NCBI RefSeq assembly: GCF_004357985.1
Contig: NZ_SMTF01000003.1
Location: 372,001-436,000 of the forward strand
Reading direction: 5' to 3'
DNA: 64,000 nt
DNA from: Luteimonas aestuarii
GTDB lineage: Bacteria > Pseudomonadota > Gammaproteobacteria > Xanthomonadales > Xanthomonadaceae
Part shown: positions 44,846 through 54,422 of the stretch, in pieces
How the letters are laid out: every line of letters starts with the position of its first letter
Numbering within the stretch: the stretch's first letter is position 1
The notes under the pieces: model-generated
The model's database searches: none
What the model was told of the DNA's origin: nothing
The model's input: only the letters and a program-made list of their open reading frames with translations
Position numbers and translations under genes: made by a program

Positions 44846-45756
44846 CCCGTGTGCTGATGCCATTCCCGGCCGATGCAGTGTTGGCCGGCAACATCAACCA
44901 GCCCCTGCAGGCGCGCATTGCACCCGTGGCTTGGCGGCACTTCCCAGATGGCGAGTCGCTGGTCACCTTGGACGACGCACTGGCCGGAGCCGATGTGGCG
45001 CTCCTGGCCAGCCTGCGCAACGCCGATGCCACGGCCCTCCCGTTGCGCTTCGCCGCCCGGACCGCGCGCGAGTTCGGGGCTCGTTCGGTCGGCCTCATCG
45101 CACCCTACCTGGGGTATATGCGCCAGGACACCCGCTTCCATCGCGGCGAGGCGGTCAGTACACCGCTGTTTGCGCAATTCCTCGAAGAGGCTTTCGACTG
45201 GCTGGTGACCGTGGACCCGCACCTGCACCGCGTCGAGCGCCTGCAGTCGCTCTACCGCATTCCGACGATCCACGTATCGGCGACGCCGGCCGTGGCCCGC
45301 TGGATCGCTGAGACCGTCCCCGACGCTGTGCTGATCGGCCCTGACAGCGAGAGCGAGCAGTGGGTAGCGGACATCGCCGCCCTGTCCAGCATGCCCTACC
45401 AGGTGCTGGCCAAGGAGCGGCACGGCGACTACGACGTGCGCGTCAGCCTGCCCGACCCGGCAGCCGTGGCTGGTCGGACTCCGGTGCTGATCGACGACAT
45501 CGTGTCGTCCGGCCACACGATCCTGGAGACCCTCGCACACCTGCGCCGGTTGTCGTTGCCGTCGCCGTTGCTGGTCGCCATCCATCCGGTGTTCGCAGGC
45601 GACGCCTATGCCCGCCTGCAGGAGGCGGGCCTGGCCCGCATCGTCAGCACTGACACCATTTCCCACCCCTCCAACGCCATCGCGCTGGGTGCGGACCTCG
45701 CCGCCGCGGCATCGACCCTGATGACCGCTTCGACCGATTCCCCGGAGGACCCATGA
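44842..45756 (+). CDS. Ribose-phosphate pyrophosphokinase (PRPP synthetase), divergent
   Basis: 304 residues of the PRPP synthetase fold: HFPDGESLV, APYLGYMRQDTRFHRGE, VDPHLHR, and the PRPP loop LIDDIVSSGHTIL. It is shorter and diverged from housekeeping Prs, closer to the archaeal style. In this operon it could run either way: making PRPP, or converting PRPP plus AMP toward ribose 5-phosphate and ATP. ATG 44842 overlaps the upstream stop; its own stop overlaps the phosphoketolase start. Confidence 0.87.
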   Translation: MTRVLMPFPADAVLAGNINQPLQARIAPVAWRHFPDGESLVTLDDALAGADVALLASLRNADATALPLRFAARTAREFGARSVGLIAPYLGYMRQDTRFHRGEAVSTPLFAQFLEEAFDWLVTVDPHLHRVERLQSLYRIPTIHVSATPAVARWIAETVPDAVLIGPDSESEQWVADIAALSSMPYQVLAKERHGDYDVRVSLPDPAAVAGRTPVLIDDIVSSGHTILETLAHLRRLSLPSPLLVAIHPVFAGDAYARLQEAGLARIVSTDTISHPSNAIALGADLAAAASTLMTASTDSPEDP

Positions 45757-48215
45757 ACCTGCATCTCAACTGCTGCACCGCCGACCAGCTGTCGGCCGCC
45801 GAGCGCCAGCGGATCCTTGAACTCGCCGACGCCCACCGGCAGGCCGATCCCGCGTTCGCCCACTGGGCGGCCGGCTACGGGGTGATCCGACATGACCCGC
45901 TTACCCAGCTCCGGGTCCGCCAGATGGTGCACGAGCTGGTCGCCCTGGGCCGCACGCCGGATGCCGGCACCGCATGGCAGCGGCTCGCCGCGGCCGACCG
46001 CGTCACCAGCGCCGGCATGTGGCTGGTGGCGCACATGACCTACAGCCAGCGCGTTCGTACCGACGGCGCGGCCCTGGAGGTCGATGATTTCAAGACCACG
46101 CCTGAAGGCCACACCGGCGGGTCCCTCAACATGGTGCCCGCCTACGCCGGCTACCTGCTGATGGATTCCCTGGATGGCCTCACCCGCGCGTGGATGATGG
46201 GCCAGGGGCACTGCGTGGCCGCCATCGACGCGCTGAACGTGCTGGTTGGCAACACGACCGACCGGCACGCCGAACGTTACGACCGCACCGGCGAAGGGCT
46301 GAGCCGGTTCGTAAGCGACTTCTATGCCTACACCCTCAATCCGGACGGAACGCCGGCGTCGCCCCTCGGCTCCCACGTCAATGCGCACACCGCCGGGGGC
46401 GTGATGGAAGGCGGCTATCTCGGCTTTGCCGAGCTGCAGTACGTGCATGCGCCGCTCAAGGATGAACGCCTGGTCGCCTTCCTCAGCGACGGTGCGTTCG
46501 AGGAACAGCGTGGCAGCGACTGGGCGCCACGCTGGTGGCGCGCCGAGGACAGCGGACTGGTCAGCCCGATCATCATCCTCAACGGGCGCCGCATCGAACA
46601 GCGCAGCCAGATCACCCAGCAGGGCGGCGAGCGGTGGCTGGACCGGCACCTGCGATTGAACGGCTTTGATCCGATCGCGCTGGACGGGCGCGATCCGGCC
46701 AGCATCGCGTGGGGCATCCACGTGATGGAGTCGCGCCTGCAAGCGGGCGCCGCTGTTCCCGCCGACGTGCGGCTGCCCTATGGCATCGCCGAAACCGTCA
46801 AGGGCTTCGGCTTCCCCGGCGCCGGGACCAACGCCTCGCACAACTTGCCGCTGCCGGGGAATCCGGCGAAGGATGCCGCGGCGCGCACGCTCTTCAATGA
46901 AGGCGCAGCGGCGCTGTTCGTGGCCGCGTCGGAGCTCGAGCAGGCCGTTGCCGCACTCAACAGCCACGATCTCCAGCAGCGGGTGCGCGAGCGCGACCAT
47001 GCGCTGGCCGATCGCCAGGTGGAACCGCCCCGCGTCCCGGCGATCGCCGACCGCGGCGCCGGCGGTGAGAGCTCGCCAATGACCGCACTCGACGAGCAGT
47101 TCGTCGCCATCGCCGAGGCGAATCCGGGACTGCGGGTGCGCGTGGGCAATCCCGATGAGCTGCGCAGCAACAAGCTCGACCGGACCCTGGACGCGATGAA
47201 GCACCGGGTGCACGAGCCCGAGCCCGGCGTCGCCGAATCGCCAACCGGCGCGGTCATCACTGCGCTCAACGAAGAAGCCGTGGTCTGCGCGGCGCTCGGC
47301 AACAAGGGCGGGCTAAACCTGGTGGTCACCTACGAGGCGTTTGCACCGAAGATGCTCGGCGCCGTACGTCAGGAACTGATCTTCGCCCGCCACCAGGCCC
47401 AGGCCGGGCGCCCACCCGGCTGGCTGGGCGTGCCCCTGGTGCTGACCTCGCACACGTGGGAGAACGCGAAGAACGAACAGTCCCACCAGGATCCGACCAT
47501 GGCCGAGGCACTCATGGGCGAAATGGCCGACATTTCGCGCGTGGTGTTCCCGCCGGACGCCAATGGCGCTGCCGCCGCCCTCGCCCGCGCCTACGCGCAA
47601 CGGGGCACGGTCACCACACTGGTCGTTCCCAAGCGTCCGGTGCCTCATGAGCTGACCCCGCAGCAGGCCCAGGCACTGGCCGAGACCGGCGCAACATGCC
47701 TCGCCGGCGATCCGGAGACGGCGGCGATCCTGCTGGTGGCCACCGGCGCGTACCAGCTGCAGGAAGTGCGCCGCGCACAGGCGCGTCTGGCCGCACGCGG
47801 AATGTCGGCCGCGATCGTCTATCTCGCCGAACCCGGCCGATTTCGCGCCCCGCGCGATCCGGAGGAGGCAAGGTACGTGCACTCCGACAGTGCGGTCCAA
47901 GCGCTGTTTCCGGTGGGCCGGCCGCGCGTATTCGTTACCCACACCCGTCCGGAGCCCTTCCTCGGTGCGCTGCGCCGACTCGACACCGGCCCCACCACCA
48001 CCGCGGCGCTGGGCTTCGTCAACCGGGGCGGCACACTGGACGTGCCGGGCCTGCTGTTCGCCAACCGCAGCACCTGGGCGCACGTGGTTGACGCGGCTAC
48101 GGGCGTCCTCGGCGAGTCCCGCGACAACCTGCTGTCCGAAGCGGAGCTGGCGGCCGTGGATGGTCGCGGCGATCCGACCGCCATCCTGCGCGCGGAAGCG
48201 GGGCCGGCATCGTGA
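45753..48215 (+). CDS. Phosphoketolase family enzyme (XFP)
   Basis: 820 residues, the phosphoketolase length. Thiamine-diphosphate-dependent features are visible: the EGHTGGSLNMVPAYAGYL segment, GQGHCVAAI, GSHVNAHTAGGVMEGG, and LVAFLSDGAFEEQRGSDW in the pyrimidine domain. Phosphoketolases split xylulose 5-phosphate (or fructose 6-phosphate) with phosphate into acetyl phosphate and glyceraldehyde 3-phosphate. Related sequences are sometimes labelled xylulose 5-phosphate 3-epimerase; phosphoketolase fits the motifs and the acetate-kinase partner downstream. Confidence 0.85.
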   Translation: MNLHLNCCTADQLSAAERQRILELADAHRQADPAFAHWAAGYGVIRHDPLTQLRVRQMVHELVALGRTPDAGTAWQRLAAADRVTSAGMWLVAHMTYSQRVRTDGAALEVDDFKTTPEGHTGGSLNMVPAYAGYLLMDSLDGLTRAWMMGQGHCVAAIDALNVLVGNTTDRHAERYDRTGEGLSRFVSDFYAYTLNPDGTPASPLGSHVNAHTAGGVMEGGYLGFAELQYVHAPLKDERLVAFLSDGAFEEQRGSDWAPRWWRAEDSGLVSPIIILNGRRIEQRSQITQQGGERWLDRHLRLNGFDPIALDGRDPASIAWGIHVMESRLQAGAAVPADVRLPYGIAETVKGFGFPGAGTNASHNLPLPGNPAKDAAARTLFNEGAAALFVAASELEQAVAALNSHDLQQRVRERDHALADRQVEPPRVPAIADRGAGGESSPMTALDEQFVAIAEANPGLRVRVGNPDELRSNKLDRTLDAMKHRVHEPEPGVAESPTGAVITALNEEAVVCAALGNKGGLNLVVTYEAFAPKMLGAVRQELIFARHQAQAGRPPGWLGVPLVLTSHTWENAKNEQSHQDPTMAEALMGEMADISRVVFPPDANGAAAALARAYAQRGTVTTLVVPKRPVPHELTPQQAQALAETGATCLAGDPETAAILLVATGAYQLQEVRRAQARLAARGMSAAIVYLAEPGRFRAPRDPEEARYVHSDSAVQALFPVGRPRVFVTHTRPEPFLGALRRLDTGPTTTAALGFVNRGGTLDVPGLLFANRSTWAHVVDAATGVLGESRDNLLSEAELAAVDGRGDPTAILRAEAGPAS

Positions 48216-48240
48216 GCCGGCCGGCCAGGACCTCGCGCTG

Positions 48241-49833
48241 ATGGCGGGCACGGTGCGCCGCGGAGGCCAGATCGCCTGGGCCGGACTGACTCTCGGGGTC
48301 GCGGTGTTGCGCCTGCGCCGACGCAGACCCGAACGGCTTCCCGCGTACGTCAGCGCCACCCTGGTGGGGCTGGGTACCACCTTCGTCAAGCTGGGCCAGG
48401 GTTTGAGCCTGCGCTGGGACCTGCTGCCGGCGCCCTATCGCGAGGCATTGTCGCGGTTGCACAGCGACGTGCCGGCATTTCCTGCGGACCAGGCCAGACA
48501 CATGGTCGAGCAGGCGTTCGGCGCCTCCGTCGAAGAGCTTTTCGCCAGCTTCGATGACCATCCGCTGGCCGCCGCGTCGGTGGCTCAGATCCATCCGGCA
48601 CGCATGCATGACGGTCGCGACGTGGTCGTCAAGGTCACCCGGCCCGGCATCCACGCTCAAGTGCAGGCTGACCTGCGGCTGCTTCGACGCACGCTGCGCG
48701 TAGCCCAGTGGATCTGGCCGCCTCTGAAGCGACACCGCCCCCTCGAACTGGTGGACGAGCTGGGCGCATTCCTGCGCGATGAAATCGACATGCGTCACGA
48801 GGCGCAGAACATGCGCCGCATGGCGAAGGTGCTCGATGCCCTGCCCGGCATCACACAGCCACATGTCGTTGAGCCCTACGCCACCCGCGACGTGCTGGTC
48901 CAGGATCGTAGCCACGGCACCCGCCTGGAAGCCGCTTATGGAACGGCGGCGGCTCCCGCACTGGCAAGGGCGCTGCTCGGTGCCTACGTGCATCAGCTCT
49001 TCGGCGCCGGCGTCTTCCATGCCGACCCGCACCCGGGGAATCTGTTCTTCTTTGACGACGGTCGCCTGTGCCTGCATGACTTTGGCTCGATCGGCGTGCT
49101 CGACCCTGCATCCCGGCTCGCGCTCGGCGGCATGGTCGAGGCCATTGCGGCCGACGACGCCGAGGGCGTGCTGGATGCAGCGATCGCCATGGGCTTCTTC
49201 CCGCCGCAGGTCGACCGCCGCTCGCATGTGCGCGAGATCCACCTGATCCTGGCCGAGATGGCCAGCCGTCCGCTGGCGCAGTGGTCCATTGCCGAGGCAA
49301 TCTGGCGCGTGGCACGCATTGGGCAGGGCGCTGGCTTCCGGCTTCCGGCCCACCTGCTGTCCCTGATCCGGATGCTGTTCCTGGTCGAGAACACGCTGCG
49401 GGCGCTGGATCCGGATCTGGACCTGCTGGGGACGCTGTCCGCGCAGGCGGCCGCGATCGCCGACATTGCCGAAGCCAGCCGCCCCAGCGGCAACAGGCCG
49501 CTTGCCATGCGGCTGGCCCGCACTGCGCGCCAACTGCCACAGATCGCCACCGACCTGTTGCGGCAGGCGCAACTGAGCGACGGACGACCCGCCTTCTCCG
49601 TACACCACCATGGCCTGAGTTCCACGCAGGAGGCAATCGCGCGCACGGGCAACCGGCTGGCGTTGGCCCTGGTCACCTTGGGCCTGTACGTAAGCGGTGC
49701 GCTGTTGAGCCTGCATTCCGACGGCCCGCAAGTGTTCGGTCACATGCCTTTCCTGGCTATGGTGGCTTTCGCTGCTGCGGGATTGCTCTCACTGCGGCTG
49801 GTGATGGCCATCGCCAGATCGGGACACTTGTAA
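48241..49833 (+). CDS. ABC1/UbiB-family atypical kinase
   Basis: 530 residues. Hallmarks of UbiB/ADCK proteins: the Ala-rich loop AAASVAQIHPARM (with a divergent KxGQ region, FVKLGQGLSLR), VVVKVTRPG with the catalytic Lys, EIDMRHEAQNM, FHADPHPGN and LHDFGSIG; two C-terminal membrane helices follow. ATG 48241 is the first sensible start after the phosphoketolase stop, with AGGA upstream. UbiB proteins are ATPases or kinases linked to lipid and quinone metabolism; the role in this operon is unknown. Confidence 0.87.
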   Translation: MAGTVRRGGQIAWAGLTLGVAVLRLRRRRPERLPAYVSATLVGLGTTFVKLGQGLSLRWDLLPAPYREALSRLHSDVPAFPADQARHMVEQAFGASVEELFASFDDHPLAAASVAQIHPARMHDGRDVVVKVTRPGIHAQVQADLRLLRRTLRVAQWIWPPLKRHRPLELVDELGAFLRDEIDMRHEAQNMRRMAKVLDALPGITQPHVVEPYATRDVLVQDRSHGTRLEAAYGTAAAPALARALLGAYVHQLFGAGVFHADPHPGNLFFFDDGRLCLHDFGSIGVLDPASRLALGGMVEAIAADDAEGVLDAAIAMGFFPPQVDRRSHVREIHLILAEMASRPLAQWSIAEAIWRVARIGQGAGFRLPAHLLSLIRMLFLVENTLRALDPDLDLLGTLSAQAAAIADIAEASRPSGNRPLAMRLARTARQLPQIATDLLRQAQLSDGRPAFSVHHHGLSSTQEAIARTGNRLALALVTLGLYVSGALLSLHSDGPQVFGHMPFLAMVAFAAAGLLSLRLVMAIARSGHL

Positions 49834-49896
49834 CAGAACACTGATCTATCTCCCCGCTGGTGCCCGGCGCATCAGTGCATCCAGGAAGGCAGACCC

Positions 49897-51972
49897 ATGA
49901 CGCAACACAATCATCATCATCAAGATCATCAGGCGCACGGCGAGCAACCGCCGCATCCCCGCACGGGTGCTGAAGGTGACGTCCATGCCGGGCACGACAA
50001 GCATGCCGGCCACAGCGTGGCGAGCTTCCGCGACAAGTTCTGGCTCACGCTGCTGCTGACCATCCCCACTCTGATCTGGAGCGGGATGATCCAGCATTGG
50101 TTCGACTACACCGCACCACAGTTCCCGGGGTCGGCGTACATCCCGGCGGTGTTCGGCACGATCGTGTACTTCTACGGCGGCTCGCCGTTCCTCCGCGGCG
50201 GATACCACGAGCTGAGAAATCGCCTGCCGGGCATGATGACGCTGATCTCGCTTGCGATCACCGTCGCCTTCCTTTACAGCGCGTTGGTCACGCTCGGCGT
50301 TGTCGAGGGCTTGGACCTGTGGTGGGAGCTGGCGACGCTGGTGGCGATCATGTTGCTCGGCCACTGGATCGAGATGCGTTCGATCAACCAGGCACAGGGC
50401 GCTCTCAAGGAACTCGCGAAGCTGCTGCCTGATATGGCGGTGCGGTTGGATGAGGCCGGTACCGCGAAGGAAGTCCCTGTCGCGGAACTGAAGCGCGGCG
50501 ACCTGCTGCTCATCAGGCCCGGCGCGAGCATTCCCGCCGACGGCGTCGTGAAGGAAGGGACCAGCGCCGTCAACGAAGCGATGATCACCGGCGAGTCCAA
50601 GCCGATGGACAAGTCGACGGGCGACCGGGTGATCGCCGGCACCGTCAACGGACAGGGCTCGTTGCGTGTCGAGGTGACGGGAACCGGCGACGAGACCGCG
50701 CTCGCGGGTATCATGCGGCTCGTCGAGCAGGCCCAGACGTCGCGCTCGCGCGCCCAGGCCCTGGCGGACCGGGCGGCGTTCTACCTCACGATCATCGCCA
50801 TCGTCTCCGCCGCGGTTACCGCCATTGTCTGGCCACTCCTCGGTCGACCGTGGAGCTTCACGATCGAGCGCGTAGTGACCGTGCTCGTGATCGCCTGTCC
50901 CCATGCGCTGGGTTTGGCCATCCCGCTGGTGACCGCCATCTCGACCACGATTGGCGCACGGAACGGCCTGCTCGTGCGCGATCGACGCGGCCTGGAAGAG
51001 GCCCGTTTGCTGAACACGGTCGTGTTCGACAAGACAGGCACGCTCACGCTCGGTTCGCACCGCGTCGTGAAGACCACTGCCGCCGATGGACTCACCGACG
51101 ACGAGGTGCTTCGCGTGGCCGCGTCGGTCCAGCGCGACGCTGAACATCCGATCGCGCAGGCGCTGATGACCAGCGCCAAGGAACATGGCATCGACGTTCC
51201 GATGTCGCAGGACTTCGAGTCCATGCCGGGACGCGGCGTGCGCGCAGTCGTCGAGGAGCGCTCGCTTCACGTTGGCGGGCCGGGTCTGTTGAGAATGCTC
51301 GCGGTCGAACCGCCGGAGACGCTTCGGCGGGCTGCCGAATCAGCGGCAGCCGATGGTCAATCTGCAACCTACCTGGTGGAAGGCGACCGGGTGCTCGCCG
51401 TATTTGCGATCGCGGATGCCATCCGTCCCGAATCGTTCGACGCGGTCAAGCGGCTGCACGACGAAGGACTGGAGGTTGTCCTGCTGACGGGTGATTCCAC
51501 GGCGGTCGCAAACGCGGTCGCGAAGGAACTCAACATCGACACCGTCTTCGCCGAGGTATTGCCCGAGGACAAGGTGGCAAAGATCGAGGAGCTGCAGGCC
51601 CAGGGCAAGCGCGTCGCGATGGTGGGTGACGGTGTCAATGACGCTCCGGCGCTGCTCACGTCCGACGTCGGCATCGCCATCGGCACAGGGACGGACGTCG
51701 CGGTCGAGGCCGGCGACGTCGTACTCGTGCGCAGCGACCCGCGCGACGTGCCAGCGATCATCGAATTGAGCAAGGCCACCTATCGCAAGATGATCCAGAA
51801 CCTGTGGTGGGCCGCCGGCTACAACATCGTCGCCATCCCTCTCGCCGCTGGCGTTCTCGCCGCATGGGGGATCCTGCTGCAACCTGCGCTTGGGGCAGTG
51901 CTCATGTCGCTGAGCACCGTCGTTGTGGCAATCAATGCGCAGTTGTTGCGCCGGGCGGTGCGGTCCCCATGA
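49897..51972 (+). CDS. CopB-type P1B-ATPase (CPH motif), second copper/silver exporter
   Basis: 691 residues. A His-rich cytosolic N-terminus (NHHHHQDHQAHG and DKHAGH) replaces HMA domains. The membrane motif is CPH (C334-P-H336, in ACPHALGLAIP); A-domain ITGESKPM; D378KTGTLTLG; EHPIAQA; GDGVNDAPAL. CPH-type P1B-3 ATPases move Cu and Ag. It is embedded in the metabolic operon, which ties that operon to metal stress. Confidence 0.94.
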   Translation: MTQHNHHHQDHQAHGEQPPHPRTGAEGDVHAGHDKHAGHSVASFRDKFWLTLLLTIPTLIWSGMIQHWFDYTAPQFPGSAYIPAVFGTIVYFYGGSPFLRGGYHELRNRLPGMMTLISLAITVAFLYSALVTLGVVEGLDLWWELATLVAIMLLGHWIEMRSINQAQGALKELAKLLPDMAVRLDEAGTAKEVPVAELKRGDLLLIRPGASIPADGVVKEGTSAVNEAMITGESKPMDKSTGDRVIAGTVNGQGSLRVEVTGTGDETALAGIMRLVEQAQTSRSRAQALADRAAFYLTIIAIVSAAVTAIVWPLLGRPWSFTIERVVTVLVIACPHALGLAIPLVTAISTTIGARNGLLVRDRRGLEEARLLNTVVFDKTGTLTLGSHRVVKTTAADGLTDDEVLRVAASVQRDAEHPIAQALMTSAKEHGIDVPMSQDFESMPGRGVRAVVEERSLHVGGPGLLRMLAVEPPETLRRAAESAAADGQSATYLVEGDRVLAVFAIADAIRPESFDAVKRLHDEGLEVVLLTGDSTAVANAVAKELNIDTVFAEVLPEDKVAKIEELQAQGKRVAMVGDGVNDAPALLTSDVGIAIGTGTDVAVEAGDVVLVRSDPRDVPAIIELSKATYRKMIQNLWWAAGYNIVAIPLAAGVLAAWGILLQPALGAVLMSLSTVVVAINAQLLRRAVRSP

Positions 51973-51991
51973 ACATGATTCGGGGACACCT

Positions 51992-53095
51992 GTGACCACG
52001 CGCCGGCTTCTTGCACTCAACGTTGGCTCGTCCACCCTCAAGGGCGCGTCCTATCTGTTCAACACTGAGGGACACGGCGCGCAGTCTCGTCTGCTCGAGC
52101 GCTCCCGGGCCGAAATTCCAGTCGGCGTGGATGCGCAGGAGCGCCTTGCCACCCTGCTCGAGGCATTGTCGGAGCCGTGGCCCAGCCCCGACGTGGTGGT
52201 GCACCGAATCGTACATGGCGGTGACTTGCACGACGCCCGCGAGCTCGACGAAACCGTGCTCGCGAAACTGGATGCATTGGTGCCGTTCGCACCCTTGCAC
52301 CAGCCGGTAGCCCTCGCTTTCGCGCGTGCCGCGCGCATGCGTTGGCCGCACGCGCGCCAAGGCGTGGCCTTCGACACCGACTTCCACGCGTCGCTCGCGC
52401 CCTGGAGCCGGCGCTTGCCTGTCCCTGAAGCATGGGATGCGCTGGGCATCCGCCGCTACGGTTTCCATGGACTCGCCTTTGCCTCCGCGCTCCGCATAGT
52501 GGCCAGCCACGACGCTGGAATCCTGAAGGGCCGCGCTGTCTTCGCGCATCTGGGGGGTGGCTGCAGCGTCTGCGCCGTCGAGGGCGGCCGCAGCCGCGAC
52601 ACCACCATGGCGCTCACTCCGCTGGGTGGAATCCCGAGCCCTACCCGCTCCGGAGATCTCGATCCCGGCGCGTTGCTGTATCTGCTGAGGCATGAACGCC
52701 TGGATGCGCAGGCGCTTGAAAACGGCCTGTACCGCAGTGCAGGCCTTGCCGGAATCGCCGGCCATGGCGACATGCGCGTGTTGCTGACGGATCCCGGCCC
52801 GCAGGCCCAGCTTGCCGTGGAGCTCTTTGCAGTCCGGATTGCGCAGTCCATCGCGGCCATGGCCACGGCAATTGGCGGTCTCGACCATGTCGTCTTTTCC
52901 GGCGGCATCGGCCATCGCGCGCCGGTTTTGCGGGCTCGCATCGTCGCGCGACTGGCCTGGCTCGGCCTGGCGCTGGCACCTGACGTCAACGATGCTGGAG
53001 CCACGCGGATCGACCGCGGGGGCGGGCCGAGCATATGGAACGTCGCGATCGATGAGGAGCGCGAACTGGCTGAATCGGCACTCGCCTCGCTGTAG
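51992..53095 (+). CDS. Acetate/propionate kinase family enzyme
   Basis: 367 residues from GTG 51992. Acetokinase motifs in order: LLALNVGSSTLKGASY, VVVHRIVHGG, AFDTDFHASLAP, GIRRYGFHGLAFA, AHLGGGCSVCAV, TPLGGIPSPTRSGDLDPG and FSGGIGHRAPVLRARI. It makes ATP from acetyl phosphate. Some residues differ from AckA (HLGGGC where AckA has HLGNGA; final GIGHR for GIGEN), so activity or specificity may be altered. As the last gene after the phosphoketolase, it completes a plausible ATP-yielding route. Confidence 0.87.
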   Translation: MTTRRLLALNVGSSTLKGASYLFNTEGHGAQSRLLERSRAEIPVGVDAQERLATLLEALSEPWPSPDVVVHRIVHGGDLHDARELDETVLAKLDALVPFAPLHQPVALAFARAARMRWPHARQGVAFDTDFHASLAPWSRRLPVPEAWDALGIRRYGFHGLAFASALRIVASHDAGILKGRAVFAHLGGGCSVCAVEGGRSRDTTMALTPLGGIPSPTRSGDLDPGALLYLLRHERLDAQALENGLYRSAGLAGIAGHGDMRVLLTDPGPQAQLAVELFAVRIAQSIAAMATAIGGLDHVVFSGGIGHRAPVLRARIVARLAWLGLALAPDVNDAGATRIDRGGGPSIWNVAIDEERELAESALASL

Positions 53096-53131
53096 CCACG
53101 ACACGCCCCAAGGGTCGGCTCCGGTGGGGAA

Positions 53132-54409
53132 TCACTCCTCGATCCGTGACGACGTGAGCACCGCTGCAAATCCCCCGCCCGGGGTGCGCATATTCGTGGT
53201 CTGGCCCTGGTACAACCTGACCGCGAACAGCAGCACACCCGCCTCGGATGCGAAGCAGCGCACATCGGCCTTGAGGGACTGCCCCCCATGCACGATCCGC
53301 AAGCTCGGTGCCGCGAAGGCCTGTGCGATGTAGGTCGCCGACACCATCGACTCCCACGTCCGCCGGGTGAGCTTGTCGCCCCGATAACTCCCGCGGCTGC
53401 CGAACCCTGCTGCAGGCTTGAAGAAATAGCCGTTGCGCGCTGCCCACAGCGCATCCCGGTTTCCGGGCACGACTTCAACCGTGGGCGGGATCACCTGTGC
53501 CAACAGGGCGGTCGAACCCGCATCGACCCCGAACCCGCCAAGCAGAACAGGGTCTCCCAGCACCGCGAGGTTGCGCTTGTCGGCGAACAGCGCGTGCGCA
53601 CGCGGATGCGGTGTCAGCGCCACTTCCCCTGCGAGGTAAGCCTGACGAAGGTCTGTATGTGACGCTTCCTCAAGCGCGAAATCGGTCAACCGGTTGTAGA
53701 CCATGTCGATCCGGCCGTGCGCATCTGCAAGCCCGTCCGGACCAAACTTCAGTTCCTCGGGTGCGCGTATCACGCAGTCCACGCCATGCTCCCGGAATGC
53801 GCCCGCGTACAGCTCGAACTCGGGGTAGAGGAACTGCTCCCGCGGGGCGCTGTCCACGATGGCCAGACGCGACGGCATACGGCCGGACTGCTGCCGGGCG
53901 TCCTCCAGCCAGGCGATGATAGCCATGTTGCTAGCGTTGGCCCCCGTTGTCCAAGTGGTCCACGCATCCGGTGCGCAGGCCTGCACGGCATCGACCAGCA
54001 TTGCATTGAGAAGCAGCCCGCCGGGATTGGTGTTGACCTCAATCAGCCGCGGGCCGTCGACTGTCAAGTGAAAGTCCAGCCCAAGGACTCCACCCGCCGA
54101 CCCTGGCTCATGGGTCGCGATGTCGGGGGCCCATTGCAGGACGTGCTGGCGATATCGCGGATTTGCTGCGACGTCGAAGACCGTCGCCGCGACTCGCCCC
54201 ATGGCGTCCAGCGCCGCGCGATCAACGAACAGGGCATACGGGGAAAACAGGTGGGCGTGCACGGATGGATCGGCCGTGAACTCCGGAAAGGCAGACCGGA
54301 TCGACTCGTGCAAACTGAAAACGTCAACCACTTCGCACGCACATCGCTGGTTGAGCTGCGCACCTACCGAGGTGGCACAGTCGAGATCGCAGCCTGCCTG
54401 TGCAGTCAT
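53132..54409 (-). CDS. ATP-grasp-like protein at the end of the mer-type operon
   Basis: 425 residues. Features fit the ATP-grasp superfamily: DFHLTVDGPRLIEVNTNPGG (the metal and substrate ENxN-type site), a central FALEEASHTDL region, ADKRNLAVLGD, and GYFFKPAAGFGSRGSYRGDK (the ATP-binding Lys and Gly-rich loop). The frame extends to 54526, but the ATG at 54409 follows the small-protein gene by 13 bases and is preferred. The family ligates carboxylates to amines or thiols; here it might make a metal-binding peptide or thiol (inference). Confidence 0.7.
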   Translation of the reverse strand: MTAQAGCDLDCATSVGAQLNQRCACEVVDVFSLHESIRSAFPEFTADPSVHAHLFSPYALFVDRAALDAMGRVAATVFDVAANPRYRQHVLQWAPDIATHEPGSAGGVLGLDFHLTVDGPRLIEVNTNPGGLLLNAMLVDAVQACAPDAWTTWTTGANASNMAIIAWLEDARQQSGRMPSRLAIVDSAPREQFLYPEFELYAGAFREHGVDCVIRAPEELKFGPDGLADAHGRIDMVYNRLTDFALEEASHTDLRQAYLAGEVALTPHPRAHALFADKRNLAVLGDPVLLGGFGVDAGSTALLAQVIPPTVEVVPGNRDALWAARNGYFFKPAAGFGSRGSYRGDKLTRRTWESMVSATYIAQAFAAPSLRIVHGGQSLKADVRCFASEAGVLLFAVRLYQGQTTNMRTPGGGFAAVLTSSRIEE

Positions 54410-54422
54410 TATCGAAGTCCGG

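Noticed and set aside
45753..48215. Name xylulose 5-phosphate 3-epimerase
   Set aside because: The length and thiamine-diphosphate motifs fit phosphoketolase; the epimerase label used for some relatives is not supported by the fold.
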